Positions 32,518 through 43,368 of a stretch of DNA of 64,000 bases are shown here, one piece after another (position 1 is the first letter of the stretch; every line of letters begins with the position of its first letter). The position numbers were made by a program, and so were the translations under genes. The notes beneath the pieces were generated by a model that was not told the DNA's origin, did not search any database, and worked only from the letters and a program-made list of their open reading frames with translations. The DNA is taken from NCBI GenBank assembly GCA_024349245.1, contig JALDNG010000884.1, positions 114,501 to 178,500 on the forward strand. Direction: 5' to 3'. The stretch comes from Neodontobutis hainanensis. Lineage: Eukaryota; Chordata; Actinopteri; Gobiiformes; Odontobutidae.

Positions 32518-33008
32518 TGTGATGATGCGGACAGCTGAGTTCTCGACCAGTTGACTCGTTGACCTAGAACCTACTTGGGTCACTAAGATAGGTTCTAGCG
32601 GACCTGAGTCCACTAGAACAAGACTGGACATGACTGCAGTGTACAGTGAGGAACTGTACACCTCCAGAACAAAAAAGGCAACTTTGTAAAAGACCACACT
32701 CACCCTGGACATGCACTGTTTAAACTGCCGAAATGAACCAATAGACACTGAAAATGATTTTTGGTCAAATGCTGATTCTATTGAATATCGCAAATGTTTT
32801 AACTTATTATAGTCAAATATTAAAGTTTTGTGTAAATAACGTGACATTTGTTTGTCATTTTCTTTTTGAGTCAGGTGGTGCCAGGTAATCACAGTGGAAA
32901 GTGTCCTGAAAGAATAAAGCATCCATGGGCCAACAGAAACAACTTCAGTTCTGAAGTTCAACAGAGAACGTGGAGGCAAATTAGAAATCTTCATCTGTTT
33001 TAAAGCAT

Positions 33009-33655
33009 TAACAAAAACCGTGGTGACATTGTCAAGATATACTATAGATAAGATAAACTACAAGATAGACTATAAAGATTAGATATTTTTGATAATTAAA
33101 TTTCATAAAAAAAATGAACAATCACTTACAAGTGACAAGTATACTGTTAAGAACAACCATAAAAGACACAAGACATACAGCCTATAAAAAAAACCAAATA
33201 CAAAACATACTGTTTACAGTTGTTACTAAAAACAGTTCCTCCCGGCTCTTTTAGTACGAGTGTTGGAACTATGAATACAAGAATAAAACTATAAAACCAA
33301 TGTAAAGTTTGTCTGTTTAATCCAGCCCTGGTACACAATACAACATTAACATAAAGTCAGCTAACAAGTTGTGTCTCTGGTCAACTCAATGCCACAAAAG
33401 TCATAACCTTTGGCCACACCTCATGCAAGAAGCGCCTGCTTCCTGCCATTGTAACTTTTCCAATATGTGTCCAGCCAGCGGTGACTGGTTCTAACTGGTT
33501 TCAACAGATGAGGTATTTAGTGTCCTAATCAAGGGTGCAATGAAGCATACAAAGTGAACAAATAACAAGTATAAACAGTTATAAGTGGACATCTAAGGAT
33601 GCATCTTAACAGAAAAATACTAACAAATTGAAAAGCAACATAACAGGTTCAGGTC
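33009..33655. other. No gene recognised
   Basis: AT-rich intronic sequence; only chance ORFs such as 33147-33338 on minus. Confidence 0.3.
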
Positions 33656-35490
33656 TTTAGGGCTGACAGATCTTGTAGCGTACTGTCTTATTAATTAATA
33701 ATTAATATGAATATTAATTGTGTAAATTAATAAATTAATATTTTTATACCAAATAATCTCTCTTTAGGGGCACCACCCAGAGTCATAGTTCTGGGAACTA
33801 ATTATGTTAATAAGTCTCAATCAAAAGGAAGCAAATTCTTCTCGTTTTCGAATATTCATGAACATAATCAGAGAAACAATTATGTCTTTTGGGGGTTTTA
33901 TTAAAGATTATACAAGGTTAAACAATGGATAATGACAGGGGAAATGACATAAGGGATAATTATTGACAAATGATGAGTAAATAAGAGAACGGTAAAACCT
34001 GCTTTCAGAGTATTTTGTGAAACAAAAGGAAGTATAGATTATTGACTCTTATTAAATGAGGGCTTTTACGGAGCATTTAGAGGGGTTTGATGATGATTTC
34101 TGAGGCCAAGGAAGGCTGTTATGTTTTAGACAGTTACGACGCCAGACCTATGTGTCACGTTTAGACTCACCCTGGGGTCGTGATTGGTCTCAGATCTTAG
34201 CGACAAGAAGCCTGAAGGTTCTCCAGAACCCTGTCGCATGCCGATGACGTGTGTCGCCTCCAGGATGGCCTGCCGTGTACACTCAGTCTCCAGAGAAGGG
34301 TCGCAGTGCGCCGGGCTGGTCCAAAAGCGTCCCGTTACTGTCCGAACTAGCAAGTCCTTTAGCATCAGCTCCATGTAAGAATTAAGTCTTTAAGTTATTG
34401 CGAAGTCCACTGGAGTAGGTCTTAGCGGCTGTGTTGCTGGCTTGAGAAAGCTCGATTTAGTCAAGCTAACTCTTAGCAGGCGGGAAATCCTTTTAAAATA
34501 AAAGCGAGGTACTTCCGTCTAGTAGCAGATTTGCAGGCAGTACTGAGCAACTGTTTGAAGAAGGAAAACTTAAGCGCAACAAGCTAAACTTGCAGGCTTT
34601 AAAGTACAAAGAAAATTTACTCGCTACACGAGGTCCGACGCTTGTAAGGGTTGCCCATGCCGCACGGCCCTGAACGGATGGCCTTACGGAAAAGAGTCCG
34701 GAGGGGGAGGTAAGAGCGGCAATGCAAGAGAAGAGAAAAAAGCTCCATGTTCTTGACCAGCGGTCACTTTTAACACTTTTGGGGCCGGGGCGTGTCTCAC
34801 GCGTTCTTCCAGACAAAAGGAAGAACTAAGTCTTAAAACATTCCTTTTGTTTCACCCTATTTTCCTGGGTTTTCGTAAAACACACAAAAACATTCGTACT
34901 TGTAGGATTATGCAAAGAAAATGCATTTGTCAGACTTATTATAAAAACATATATTCATTAGATTTTATTAACATAAAACGTAACCCTGTAGAAATGGAAT
35001 AAGGAGTTAGTTGTCTTGTAAAACTCTGCGTCCTGGAAACGAACAGTATAATTGTTAGTACATTAACACAATAATATTAAATAATAAAATAACGAAATAT
35101 CCTTTAATGGAATAAACACGAAAATGTCCTTCTTGAGTGAGCAGAGTCATTTGTCCATTTGACCACTAGGGGGTAATGTGTGATCATACAAAACTCAGTT
35201 TTGGGTGGATCAAATGCATTCCTACGTCCTTCAGGATGGCTAAAGAATGTTTTGGGTAAAGCTGAATCAACAAACTTTATCTCCCAGAATTTATGACTTT
35301 CTGACAGCGGCGCCTAGTGGTATGGATCTCTCCATGAGTCCTTTTGACCTGGTTGGTCTTTGATGCTGGTTGGACCTAGGTCCTGTCTTTTTATGAAAAC
35401 AAATAGAATCATTAATTACAAGTCCTGAAGACTGGTTCAGTCTTATCCAAGCAAGAAACATTTGTGAATAGTTAAAAAAGGACACGTTTC
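33656..35490 (-). other. Unclassified block, possibly retroelement; candidate minus-strand exon 34171-34374
   Basis: Base composition changes relative to the flanks. On the minus strand a TATA-like ttttattttaaaagg (about 34490) lies upstream of an ATG at 34374 that opens MELMLKDLLVRTVTG and runs 68 codons to a good donor (AGG|gtgagt at 34170). A second minus frame (34493-34816) is Ser-rich. No homology is recognised. The arrangement of TATA-like signal, leader, short first exon and donor could belong to an LTR element or to an unknown gene. Confidence 0.3.
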
Positions 35491-36060
35491 ATCTCCTGTT
35501 GGTAAGATTTAGGTGTTAGCCCAAACTCCTGCTTGCTGGTGGCAACTGGAAATGATAAGTGGGGTTGAGGACCGATCTTCTACAGATCTACAGAATGTAT
35601 CAATCAGCCATTTCAAACTTTTGCTGTTTAGTAAAAGCCTTAAGTATTTGTCTAACATTATTCACTGCTTAATTAAATGCAGACGTATAACTGCCTGGCT
35701 GGCTGACTTTTAATGATTGGTGTTAGTGTGTGATAGTATAAGGAATAGAATAAGTGTGTATTCTCCAACAAGAACAACATGGACAGCTGCAAAAAACGCG
35801 TTGCATAGAAATGACACATAGACAACGGCAAACAACACTCTACATAACATTATACAGACTCAGCCAAAAACAGGAGAAGACGCTGATTGTATAAGTTTTA
35901 AGACAGTAATTTTAATTGGCTCAGTCTGATGATAGACCAACTTAAAAACTCATGGCCTTGAACTATTTTGTGATGTTTCACACCAAGTGTAAAATGTTTT
36001 AACAATAAAACATGTAAAACTGTAGAAAAAAATTACAAAAATATGACCATTTTTGTAAGG
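35491..36060. other. No gene recognised
   Basis: Intronic AT-rich DNA without repeats or ORFs that I can place. Confidence 0.3.
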
Positions 36061-36067
36061 GGACGCA

Positions 36068-36255
36068 AAAATGGCTCAGTGGTAGAGCGGTCGTCCTTCA
36101 ACCGGAAGTGAGATAACAGTGTGAACCCCATAGTTCACACTGTTGTTGTGTCCTTGGGCAAGACGCTTAACCCTCCTGCCTCCAGTGGCACAGCACTGGT
36201 GTATGAATGCGTGTAATTGTTGCTCTGGTGTATGGTGTGAGAATGTTGGCACGGA
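36068..36255 (+). repeat. tRNA-derived SINE, diverged
   Basis: Head ggctcagtggtagagcggtc, then ccttgggcaagacgcttaac and cctccagtggcacagcactg, parallel to the SINE at 23640 but with a damaged B box and no conserved tail. Confidence 0.75.
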
Positions 36256-36565
36256 TGGAAATTAGCTCACAGCTAAAATCTAACATGTTTACATTCTGTG
36301 TCTCATGTATGTTCATTAACATGTACTGTGAGCAGGGAAGTCGTGTTGTGTAAGTTACTATGGCAATGAAAAACCTGCTCAAAACCATGGAAAATTCAGA
36401 GTTTGCTCAACCTAAACTTGCAATCACAATGTTATTAGCATTTCTTTTTCCCTAAAAAAAGAAGGGGATGCGGTTTAAGCCAAAGTAATGTATTGTACAC
36501 ACGTTTAATATACTTTGCTTTGAATGCTGAGTTAATAGTTGAATCACAATGTGTGTCTTGTGCAG

Positions 36566-36654
36566 ATAGACTCAGACGCAGTGGACATCTTGAACGAGCT
36601 GCAGCTTAAGCTCAGCACTGTGTTAGACAACTTTAGTGTGGTGTTTACCAAGAG
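36566..36654 (+). CDS. unc13: unc13 exon, DILNELQLKLSTVLDNFS segment
   Basis: Acceptor tgtcttgtgcag, donor gtacct; 89 bp, phase 0 start. Encodes IDSDAVDILNELQLKLSTVL then DNFSVVFTK, aligning with the L-x-x-LQ-x-KLN-x-VLD helix of UNC13. It ends two bases into a codon. Confidence 0.94.
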
Positions 36655-36741
36655 GTACCTCATCACACAACCACACATTGTCCACACACCATTCACACAC
36701 TATCCACATACTGTTCACACACACTGTAACTGCTGCCTCAG

Positions 36742-36879
36742 CTTCCAGAGTGAAATCACTGGCTGCATGCAACAGATGGCAGAGATCCTGTACAAGATCA
36801 AGGGCCCTCCCAACCCCAGCACCGCAGAGGCCGACGCAGAAGCCGTGCTCAGACCCCTAATGGAGTTCCTGGATGGAAA
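36742..36879 (+). CDS. unc13: unc13 exon, CMQQMAEILYKIKG segment
   Basis: Acceptor tgctgcctcag, donor gtaagt; 138 bp. The first C completes Ser; then FQSEITGCMQQMAEILYKIK and AEAVLRPLMEFLDG. It ends with AA, needing one base from the next exon (T, giving Asn). The 19.8 kb intron that follows carries most of the window's younger transposons. Confidence 0.94.
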
Positions 36880-37568
36880 GTAAGTCCGAAAGAAATAACT
36901 TTATACCAGGGCTGGTCTTTGCCTTGTACACAAGATTAGAGGAGTCACACTGAAGTGAAAAGGGGCTTCTTTTAGCTGACAAGTTTCAGAAAAGGTTCAT
37001 CACTTTGCCTGTTATTGAAATGTATGTGTGCTGCACTCTTAAGGTTCAAACATGACTACTGCAGTTGAATTTTTCTTTTGGAGTATCTGTTTAAGATAGC
37101 TGTATTTTAAAATATTATCCGGTAAATCTTATAAAGTATTAGCCGATTTATGTTTAACTTCCCTCATCTGTCTGAGGTTCTTATATGTCTTATGCTCTGT
37201 CCTGTCTGGTCAGAATCTCCAGCTGCTCTTTGTGCCTCTGACACAGCATGTAATAAATGCCAAATGTTGTTTAAAACAGCAACCAATCTTACCCACATAT
37301 GCTGCTCCACCACCTCAACCAGATTCTCTAAACATTTACCAACTTTTGAGCCATACCACTTTAGCCTTTGGCAAAAATTACATTGTTGTGTTTAAGGCCA
37401 GTTATCCAGATGCACCCCCAGGTGGACATCATCTCCCTTTCTGCCCCACTCTATCCACTAGAGACTTTAGCCTGAAGACAGTTTTTGACTAAAGATGTTA
37501 TGGCAGAACTGTCAAACCCCACCCTGCTTCTTGTGAGATGTTTCTTACTTTTCTGTCATCTTATTTCA
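36880..37568. other. unc13 intron, no gene recognised
   Basis: Contains a stretch (37230-37490) with an 86-codon open frame (Pro-rich YAAPPPQPDSLNIYQLL). I do not recognise it and see no splice support. Confidence 0.3.
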
Positions 37569-37573
37569 CATTG

Positions 37574-38944
37574 GCTGTGTCCAAATCAACACACTAATTA
37601 TATAGTGCAATATATAGTAATTACGTTTTTTTGTAGTGGTGTTGGAGTGTCTAGTGAGTAGCGCACTCAAAATTTCCCAAAATGCATTAGTAAAACCTGT
37701 GAGCTGTGGTGGTCGTTAGACGGTCAAATTGACGACAATGCTTTGCAAATTGTCATTGGAGAGCTGCGCAACTGTGACGTGCCTTTGAACTGTACACAAC
37801 AGGTTTGAATGAACCAAGTTAGAGACCAAGTATGGCTGCATCTCATTTCTCTAAATGTGCACACTCGATTCCTCGCCTCTTAGTCCTGCCCACAGAGGAC
37901 CCACAGAGAGGAGAGAAGGAGAGATGAATTAAGCACAACGGGACAACTCTCTCCTCAGGAGCCTCACCTGCGTCAACGTACATTTTTGACATTTACAAAT
38001 GGATCTGCAGCAAGATCTCACATTAACTTCAGAATTTTAATTTAGTGTGATCTAAATGTTTGCAAAAATATTTATACATTGTAAATAAACATATATGACA
38101 TTTTTAGAAATATATAAAATATAAATAAAAAACAGAAGAGAAAACTCAAGGCATGCTTATACAGGATCCAAGTTCTCTTCCTCTTTATCTTTTCTATATT
38201 ATATATTTAAACAAATATAAGGTTTAAAAACATCAGAACTCATAACATTCACAGATGAACCATTGCAACTTCTGTCTCTGCTGAAGTTCTCCATAAACCA
38301 AACATGAGAGACGCTTGTTGAGCATCTTGTCCAATAGTGCGCGAAGTAGGCAGAGTTTTCTTCTCCGCCATGAGTTTGACTTCCGTGAAGGAATCTTTAG
38401 TGTATCTTCGCTTATGCCTCCTCTGGCTCCCCTCCTCGTTCCTCAGAGCAGCGTTAAGAACTTTGGGACAGCACTAAAGATGGCGTTCGGAGAATTACTT
38501 CCGTTACAATCAAGAGGTTGAGGCATTGAAGAGGCAAATAAGGAGAAATAAGATTGACTTTCTGTGGAAACGTAATCCATTGTAAATTGTTATTAATAAA
38601 CCATTATAATTCAAAATTTCTGACGTTCGCTTACCTTAAATCATACAGACGGACCTTTTGAGAGCTTTCCTTTTGAGGCATAAAAGAGTTACAATAATCA
38701 AATTAATTTATGGTTATTAATGGAACAAGAGTTGTTGAATACAATGTGTAAGCTTACTTATATTAATACTTATATCACTAAAGTCTTGTGATTTATTACA
38801 GCAGTCCATTATCAGCGGAATTCAGCCATGTAGTGTCCAAAACCGTTCATTAATTGAGTGCACTATACAGTATAGTCCTCTATATAGCGCAACACTATAT
38901 AGTGATTCAGGGGTTAGGAACTAGGGATTGCATTTGGACACCGC
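37574..38944. mobile_element. Non-autonomous DNA transposon with TIRs and 5-bp TSD
   Basis: The ends read gctgtgtccaaatc and, reversed, gcggtgtccaaatg, followed by related tata(g)tg-rich subterminal sequence. The flanking 5 bp, cattg, is present on both sides (37569-37573 and 38945-38949). At 1371 bp with no transposase, it is a MITE-like element. The superfamily is not determined. Confidence 0.75.
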
Positions 38945-38949
38945 CATTG

Positions 38950-39240
38950 ACTTCCTGCCCTTGTGTGTTTCCCCTCTACTGTGATTGCGGGCTCTATCCT
39001 TAATGTCTTTCACCTGTGCCTCATTTTCCATGTCTAGTGCCAGACTTTCTTGTACCCTAGTGTTGAACTTTCTGGTGGTTACTTCTGTATTGTGTCTGTT
39101 TGCTTTGTGACCCTGACTTTGCCTACTCCTCTGGATTTAGACTGATTGCCTTTGTAGGAACCATTTTCTCTATTTTTGGGATTTAAATTCTTGCCTATAC
39201 AATCACAGTGCAATTGTTGTGCTTTTGGGTCCACACTTAA
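38950..39240 (+). repeat. Solo LTR relic, sushi-type gypsy
   Basis: Contains tgtgtttcccctctactgtg, tcacctgtgcctcattttcc and ccctgactttgcc, in the same order as blocks of the LTRs at 42944 and 47719 but strongly diverged. No internal region is attached. Confidence 0.6.
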
Positions 39241-39241
39241 G

Positions 39242-39340
39242 CTGGATTAGGAGGTTAGCGAGGTAAATTCAGAGTTAACCCTGGGTTTTCGGTATTGCAA
39301 TGCTGGTTCCTTTTCTATTGGGGTAGATTCCTGTGTTAAC
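39242..39340 (+). repeat. Interspersed repeat, copy B (ggattaggaggttag family)
   Basis: gctggattaggaggttagcg followed by ccctgggttttc matches the minus-strand copy at 9540-9665. Confidence 0.55.
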
Positions 39341-40009
39341 TTAGGCTGAACGGCTAACATGTAGTGGAGCAGGTTAAGTATGCAGATAGACGATAGAAAC
39401 AAGGACACTGACCAAGCAGAAATAAGCTGCCGGTGTCGAGGAGGAGGGAAAGATGCAGCGCGGAGACAGAAGAAAGAGTGTCTGCAGCATCGCCAGCTGA
39501 CTGGAGCACAAATGTACAAAGAACTAGTGACACTTTATTATGTGTATAAGTTATGACATATTGTAAATTCTTTTAATGTTTAAATGCATGAATGACATTG
39601 TTCTCACATAGGGTTTTATTGTCAGATCCCAGCAAACATTTGGCCATTTTTCAGAATATAAATGAAAACACAAAAACCTTTTTTTCATGTATAGTTAGTG
39701 GTTGGGTGAAGCCATTTATTGTCAAACAACCGTGTTTACTCTTTTAAAATTCATAAAAACAACAGAAACTACACAATATTTCCATTCCCTAGTGATTTTG
39801 GCCTGTTAACATACGCACACGTTGACACAAACAGGTTGGAATGGCTACTAAAGGTAACCATCCTCACCTGTGATCTGTTTGCTTGTAATCAGTGTGTGTG
39901 TATAAAAGGTCAGTGAGTTTCTGGGCTCCTTACAGACCCTTGCATCTTTCATCCAGTGCTGCACTGACGTTTCTGTATTTTGAGTCATGGGAAAGCAAAA
40001 GAATTGTTA

Positions 40010-40675
40010 AAGAATCTGCAGGAAAAGGTAATTTAAATGTATAAAACAGGAAAGGGATATAAAAAGATATCCAAGGAATTGAGATTGCTTGTGTTCAAAA
40101 TCAGCAGTGTTTAAAATGAGTGATTTTGAAACCAAACCATGTTCAGGTAAACCAACCAAGCCAGGAAAATTGTTCAGGATGCAAAGACAAAACCACAAAT
40201 AACTTCAGCTGAAATACAGGATGCTCTGAAAAAAAAAACTGGTGTGGATGTTTCAAGATGCACAATAAGGAGGCACCTGAAGAAAAATGAGCTGCATGAG
40301 CGAGTTGCCCAAAGAAAGCCATTACTTTGCAAATGCCACTAAACATCCCACTTACAACACACAAAACAGCACAGAGACAAGCCTCAAAACTTTCTCATTT
40401 GGAGTGACGAGACCAAAATTGTACTTTTTGGCCACAACCATAAACGTTACATTGGGAGAGGATTCCACCAAACATGGAGGTGGCTGATGTTTTAAGGATT
40501 TGTGAGCTACAAAGGCACAGAAAAATTGATGGCAAGATGAATGCAGCATGTTATCAGAACATACTGGAGGAAAATTGTCACTCATCAGCTCGGGACGTAC
40601 TTGGATATTTCAACATGACAACAATCCAAAAAACAAGGCCAAGTAGACCTTTCATTGGCTTCAGCAGCATAAAGT
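40010..40675 (+). pseudogene. Tc1 transposase pseudogene
   Basis: Translations in several frames match a Tc1 transposase in order: paired-like DNA-binding domain, RRHLKKNELHERVAQRKPLL, IWSDETKIVLFGHNHKRYIG, and a QHDNNPKNK-like second-Asp block. Frameshifts and stops occur throughout. It is inactive. Confidence 0.8.
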
Positions 40676-40679
40676 GAAG

Positions 40680-41370
40680 GTTCGCGACTGGCGGTAATCT
40701 CAAACACTCTTGTCTTGTCCAATCTGGATTATTGTAATGCGCTACTGGCTGAAGTCCCTGCCTGCACAACCAAACCTCTGCAGATGATTCATAATAAAGC
40801 GGCAAGAGTGGTCTTCAATGAACCAAAGACAGTGCATGTAACTCCTCTCTTCATTAGGTTACACTGGCTCCCTGTGCATCAAGTTCAAAGCTATGCTCTT
40901 GGCCTACAAGACCACCACTGGTTACATACCCTTATATTTTTACTCGCTAATACAGACCTATGTTCCTGCCAGATCCCTGCGCTCTGCAAAAAAAACATCT
41001 GGTGGTACCTTTACTCAAAGGAGAAAAAAAATCCCTGCGTACCTTCTTTGGAGCCGTTCCACATTGTTGGAATGATCTACCTGCTCCTACAAGATTAGCA
41101 GATTTTGTAGCCATCTTTATAAGACTCCTTTTTCAAAACTCTATTTCTTCCTTTTCTTAAAAATAAATAAATAAACCTTCTAATCCTTAGCTTTCAGAAT
41201 CACTTTTATTCATCCCCAAAGGGAAATTATTTGAATACTGTGCTGGGTTTTAACAGACAAGTTTTTGGTGCACTTTTGCTATCTTGTGTTAAAATTGCTT
41301 CCATCGTTTTCCTTATTTGTAAGTCGCTTTGGCTAAAAGCTTCTGCTAAATGACTAAATATAAATGTGCA
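40680..41370 (+). mobile_element. L2-like LINE 3' fragment inserted in the Tc1 fossil
   Basis: Encodes LDYCNALLAEVPACTTKPLQ, then LHWLPV and WNDLPAPTRLADF, the C-terminal part of an L2-type polyprotein, in broken frames. It ends with gtaagtcgctttggctaaaa ... taaatgactaaatataaatg (41319-41366), a tail shared with the SINE at 23640. Confidence 0.82.
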
Positions 41371-41564
41371 GTAAGTCAGCCCAAGAATTTGGGGTAATGT
41401 GGATAGTTTCTGTTGTCATTATGACTTATACTTATACTAGAGAAAACACAATTGTTTGACAATAAATGGCTTCGCTCAACCACTGTTTATATTCTCTGAA
41501 AAATGGCCAAACAATTATAATTTCTACCAGGGTATGTAAACTAATGAGCACAAATGCACATATA

Positions 41565-41866
41565 CACTGTGTGCACAATTATTAGGCAAGTGATTATTCT
41601 GACCATATCATAATTTTATCCATAATTTCCAACTCCATGCTGTATAAACTTGAATCCTTCTTGGATTTAATGCATATCAGGTGAAGTGTACTTGTGTAAA
41701 GAGGGAGGGTGTGGCCTAAGGACACCCTATATTAAAGTGTGCATAATTATTAGGCAGATTCTTCTCCTCAGGAAGAATGGGCCAAAAGAGATTTAACTGG
41801 CTCTGAAATCTCAAAAATTGTAAAACGTTTTTCACAGTGATGCAGCACTCTTGAAGTATCTAAGAC
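41565..41866 (+). mobile_element. Mariner-type transposon, 5' end only
   Basis: The motif gtgcacaattattaggcaag at 41575 and a second attattaggcagattcttct at 41745 mark the terminal and subterminal region of a mariner-like element. A short N-terminal transposase stretch follows, then the sequence stops. Confidence 0.65.
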
Positions 41867-41869
41867 AGG

Positions 41870-42320
41870 GGTCCTCAATTAAAATCAGCCGAGGTCCGCT
41901 TAGTTAACTTTCCTCAAGTGAGGGGTCAGGAAAAATTAAATAAAAGGATATGTGAAGTGAAGTGCACGTGGCAAAGTGGTTAGCACTCCGCCTTACAGCA
42001 AGAAGGTCGTGAGTTCAAAACCCGGCCGACTCCGGTCTTTCTGTGAGGAGTCTGCATGTCCTCCACGTGTTACTGTGGGTTCTCTCCGGGTACTCCGGCT
42101 TCCTCCCACCATCCAAAGACAAGTATGTATAGGTTAATTGGCAACTCTAAAGTGTCCCTAGTGAAGAATGTGAGAGTGAATGGTTGTCTGTCACTGTCTG
42201 TCTCTATATGCCACCCCTAACGAGACAAAGCGGTAGAAAATGAATGAAAAAAAAAAGGATATGTGAATATAATTCTTTAAAGTAAATTCTCATTTATTCC
42301 ACACCTACAGCCTCTTAAAC
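41870..42320. mobile_element. hAT-like MITE fragment interrupted by a V-SINE
   Basis: gacaggggtcctcaattaaa resembles a Charlie-type hAT terminus. The sequence is interrupted at 41957 by a V-SINE and resumes after it. Confidence 0.4.
41957..42252 (+). repeat. V-SINE (DANA/Mermaid-like) with target-site duplication
   Basis: tRNA-like head (gtggcaaagtggttagcact, gttcaaaacccggcc), V-SINE core (gaggagtctgcatgtcctcc), 3' end gacaaagcggtagaaaatga and an A run. Flanked by aaaaggatatgtgaa on both sides (41942-41956 and 42253-42267), a 15-bp duplication typical of L1/L2-type target-primed insertion. Confidence 0.92.
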
Positions 42321-42614
42321 AAAATGGAGATGAATGTCCACTGTTTTCTGTATTTGTTCCTTTGTTTCCATGAGGAGGATGTTTTAGTGTTTAGATTTCA
42401 CCAAACACAGCTCACAAACAAAAGGAAAAAACTACAAAATCAAAAGAGGCTAAAGCTAAAGCTCAGGACCTGGTGGTTTATTGACAACAGCCTGGGATCC
42501 TGCATATAATGCCTAGTACTCCTTTACACATTACAACATTTTAAATACAAAATCATCAAATCAAACCAAAACATATTTGTTAAATAAATATAACAAAAAT
42601 GCAGTCATAATTTA
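42321..42614. other. No gene recognised
   Basis: AT-rich; the 61-codon frame at 42324-42509 is unremarkable. Confidence 0.3.
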
Positions 42615-42943
42615 GAGCTCAGGAGAGGTTCTGGTGGCCAAAAATGAAGAAGGAGGTGACTGAATATGTTGCAGCCTGTGATGTCTGCTCTCATAACAAG
42701 ACCTCCAATGCGCCCGCCTCTGGTCTGTTGCACCCTTTGCCACTGCCCCATCGTCCTTGGTCTGATATCTCTGTGGATTTTGTCACTGGGTTTTTGAGGG
42801 TAACAAAACTGTTTTTACAGTGGTGGACATGTTCTCCAAGATGGTGCACTTTATACCTCTGCCCAAGCTGCCCTCTGCTAAGGAGACAGTATAGGCCTTA
42901 TCAACTCATGTCTGCATAATCATTGGCTTTCCTAGAAATGTGT
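42615..42943 (+). pseudogene. Older sushi-type gypsy integrase, 5' part
   Basis: Encodes TEYVAACDVCSHNKTSN, LPHRPWSDISVDFVTGF (first catalytic Asp) and FSKMVHFIPLPKLPSA. It parallels 46510-46830 of the younger element with scattered substitutions and indels. It is interrupted at 42943 by insertion of the younger element and resumes at 48126 with the second catalytic Asp. Confidence 0.92.
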
Positions 42944-43349
42944 TGTCATGTCCTAGTGTTGTGTGTTTATCTGTTTATGTATTGTATTTCATTTCCTGTG
43001 TTTTATTGTGGAATCACTAAACCCTGTCTGTGTTTCAGATTGTCTTCCTGCCCTGGTGTCTTTCCCTCCACTGTGATTACCTGCTCCGCCCTAATGTGTT
43101 CCACCTGTGTCTCATTGTGTTCCCTTTATAGTCTGTGTGTTTTCCCCTGTCCTGTGCCAGATTGTCTTTTCCTTAGTGTGAGCTTTCCAGCGTTTCTTTG
43201 TATTGCATTCTAGTATTTTTGACCCTTGCATTGTCTTGTGATTACGTCTCTCGGATTTTGGACTTGTACCTTTGCCTCGGAAAATAAAGAACGCCAAAGC
43301 TCTGCCTTCGTGGGATCTGCTTTGTGAGTCCTTTTGCCTGGTCCTGACA
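42944..43349 (+). repeat. 5' LTR of the young gypsy element
   Basis: Contains a TATA-like ccctttatag (about 43123-43132), a predicted RNA start near 43156 about 30 bp downstream, and a polyadenylation signal AATAAA (about 43283). This gives a normal U3-R-U5 order. Near-identical to the 3' LTR. Confidence 0.95.
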
Positions 43350-43351
43350 GT

Positions 43352-43361
43352 ACAATCTGGC
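43352..43361 (+). promoter_or_regulatory. Primer-binding site, self-priming type
   Basis: ACAATCTGGC lies 2 nt after the 5' LTR. Its exact reverse complement GCCAGATTGT is inside the LTR at 43156-43165, where transcription is expected to begin. The RNA's own 5' end could thus prime reverse transcription, as known for Tf1/sushi elements. Confidence 0.7.
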
Positions 43362-43368
43362 CACTAAC

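Larger units (their letters stand above)
31376..33008. repeat. Long inverted repeat (arms about 250 bp)
   Basis: The left arm (31376-31640) contains ctgctttaaaacagatgg, tctgttggcccatggatgct and gataagttaaaacat. The reverse complement of 32750-33008 carries the same blocks in the same order with moderate divergence. A Tc1/mariner fragment and an AAT microsatellite lie between. It is either two opposed copies of one repeat or the terminal repeats of a larger element. Confidence 0.75.
39610..41560 (+). mobile_element. Tc1-like transposon fossil with inverted terminal repeats
   Basis: Blocks tggccatttttcagaatata, gccatttattgtcaaa and acaacagaaac at 39640-39780 recur as reverse complements, in reverse order, at 41400-41525, defining long TIRs. 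Between them (40010-40670) is a decayed transposase: VDVSRCTIRRHLKKNELHER (helix-turn-helix end) and IWSDETKIVLFGHN (first catalytic Asp). Many stops and indels are present. A LINE fragment sits between the transposase and the right TIR. Confidence 0.85.

Noticed and set aside
34126..35490. Endogenous retrovirus LTR pair
   Set aside because: No matching second LTR, primer site or gag/pol was found, so the block is left unclassified.
42923..43213. Cys-rich membrane-like protein (also at 47731)
   Set aside because: Both are translations of the gypsy LTRs, explaining their identity.
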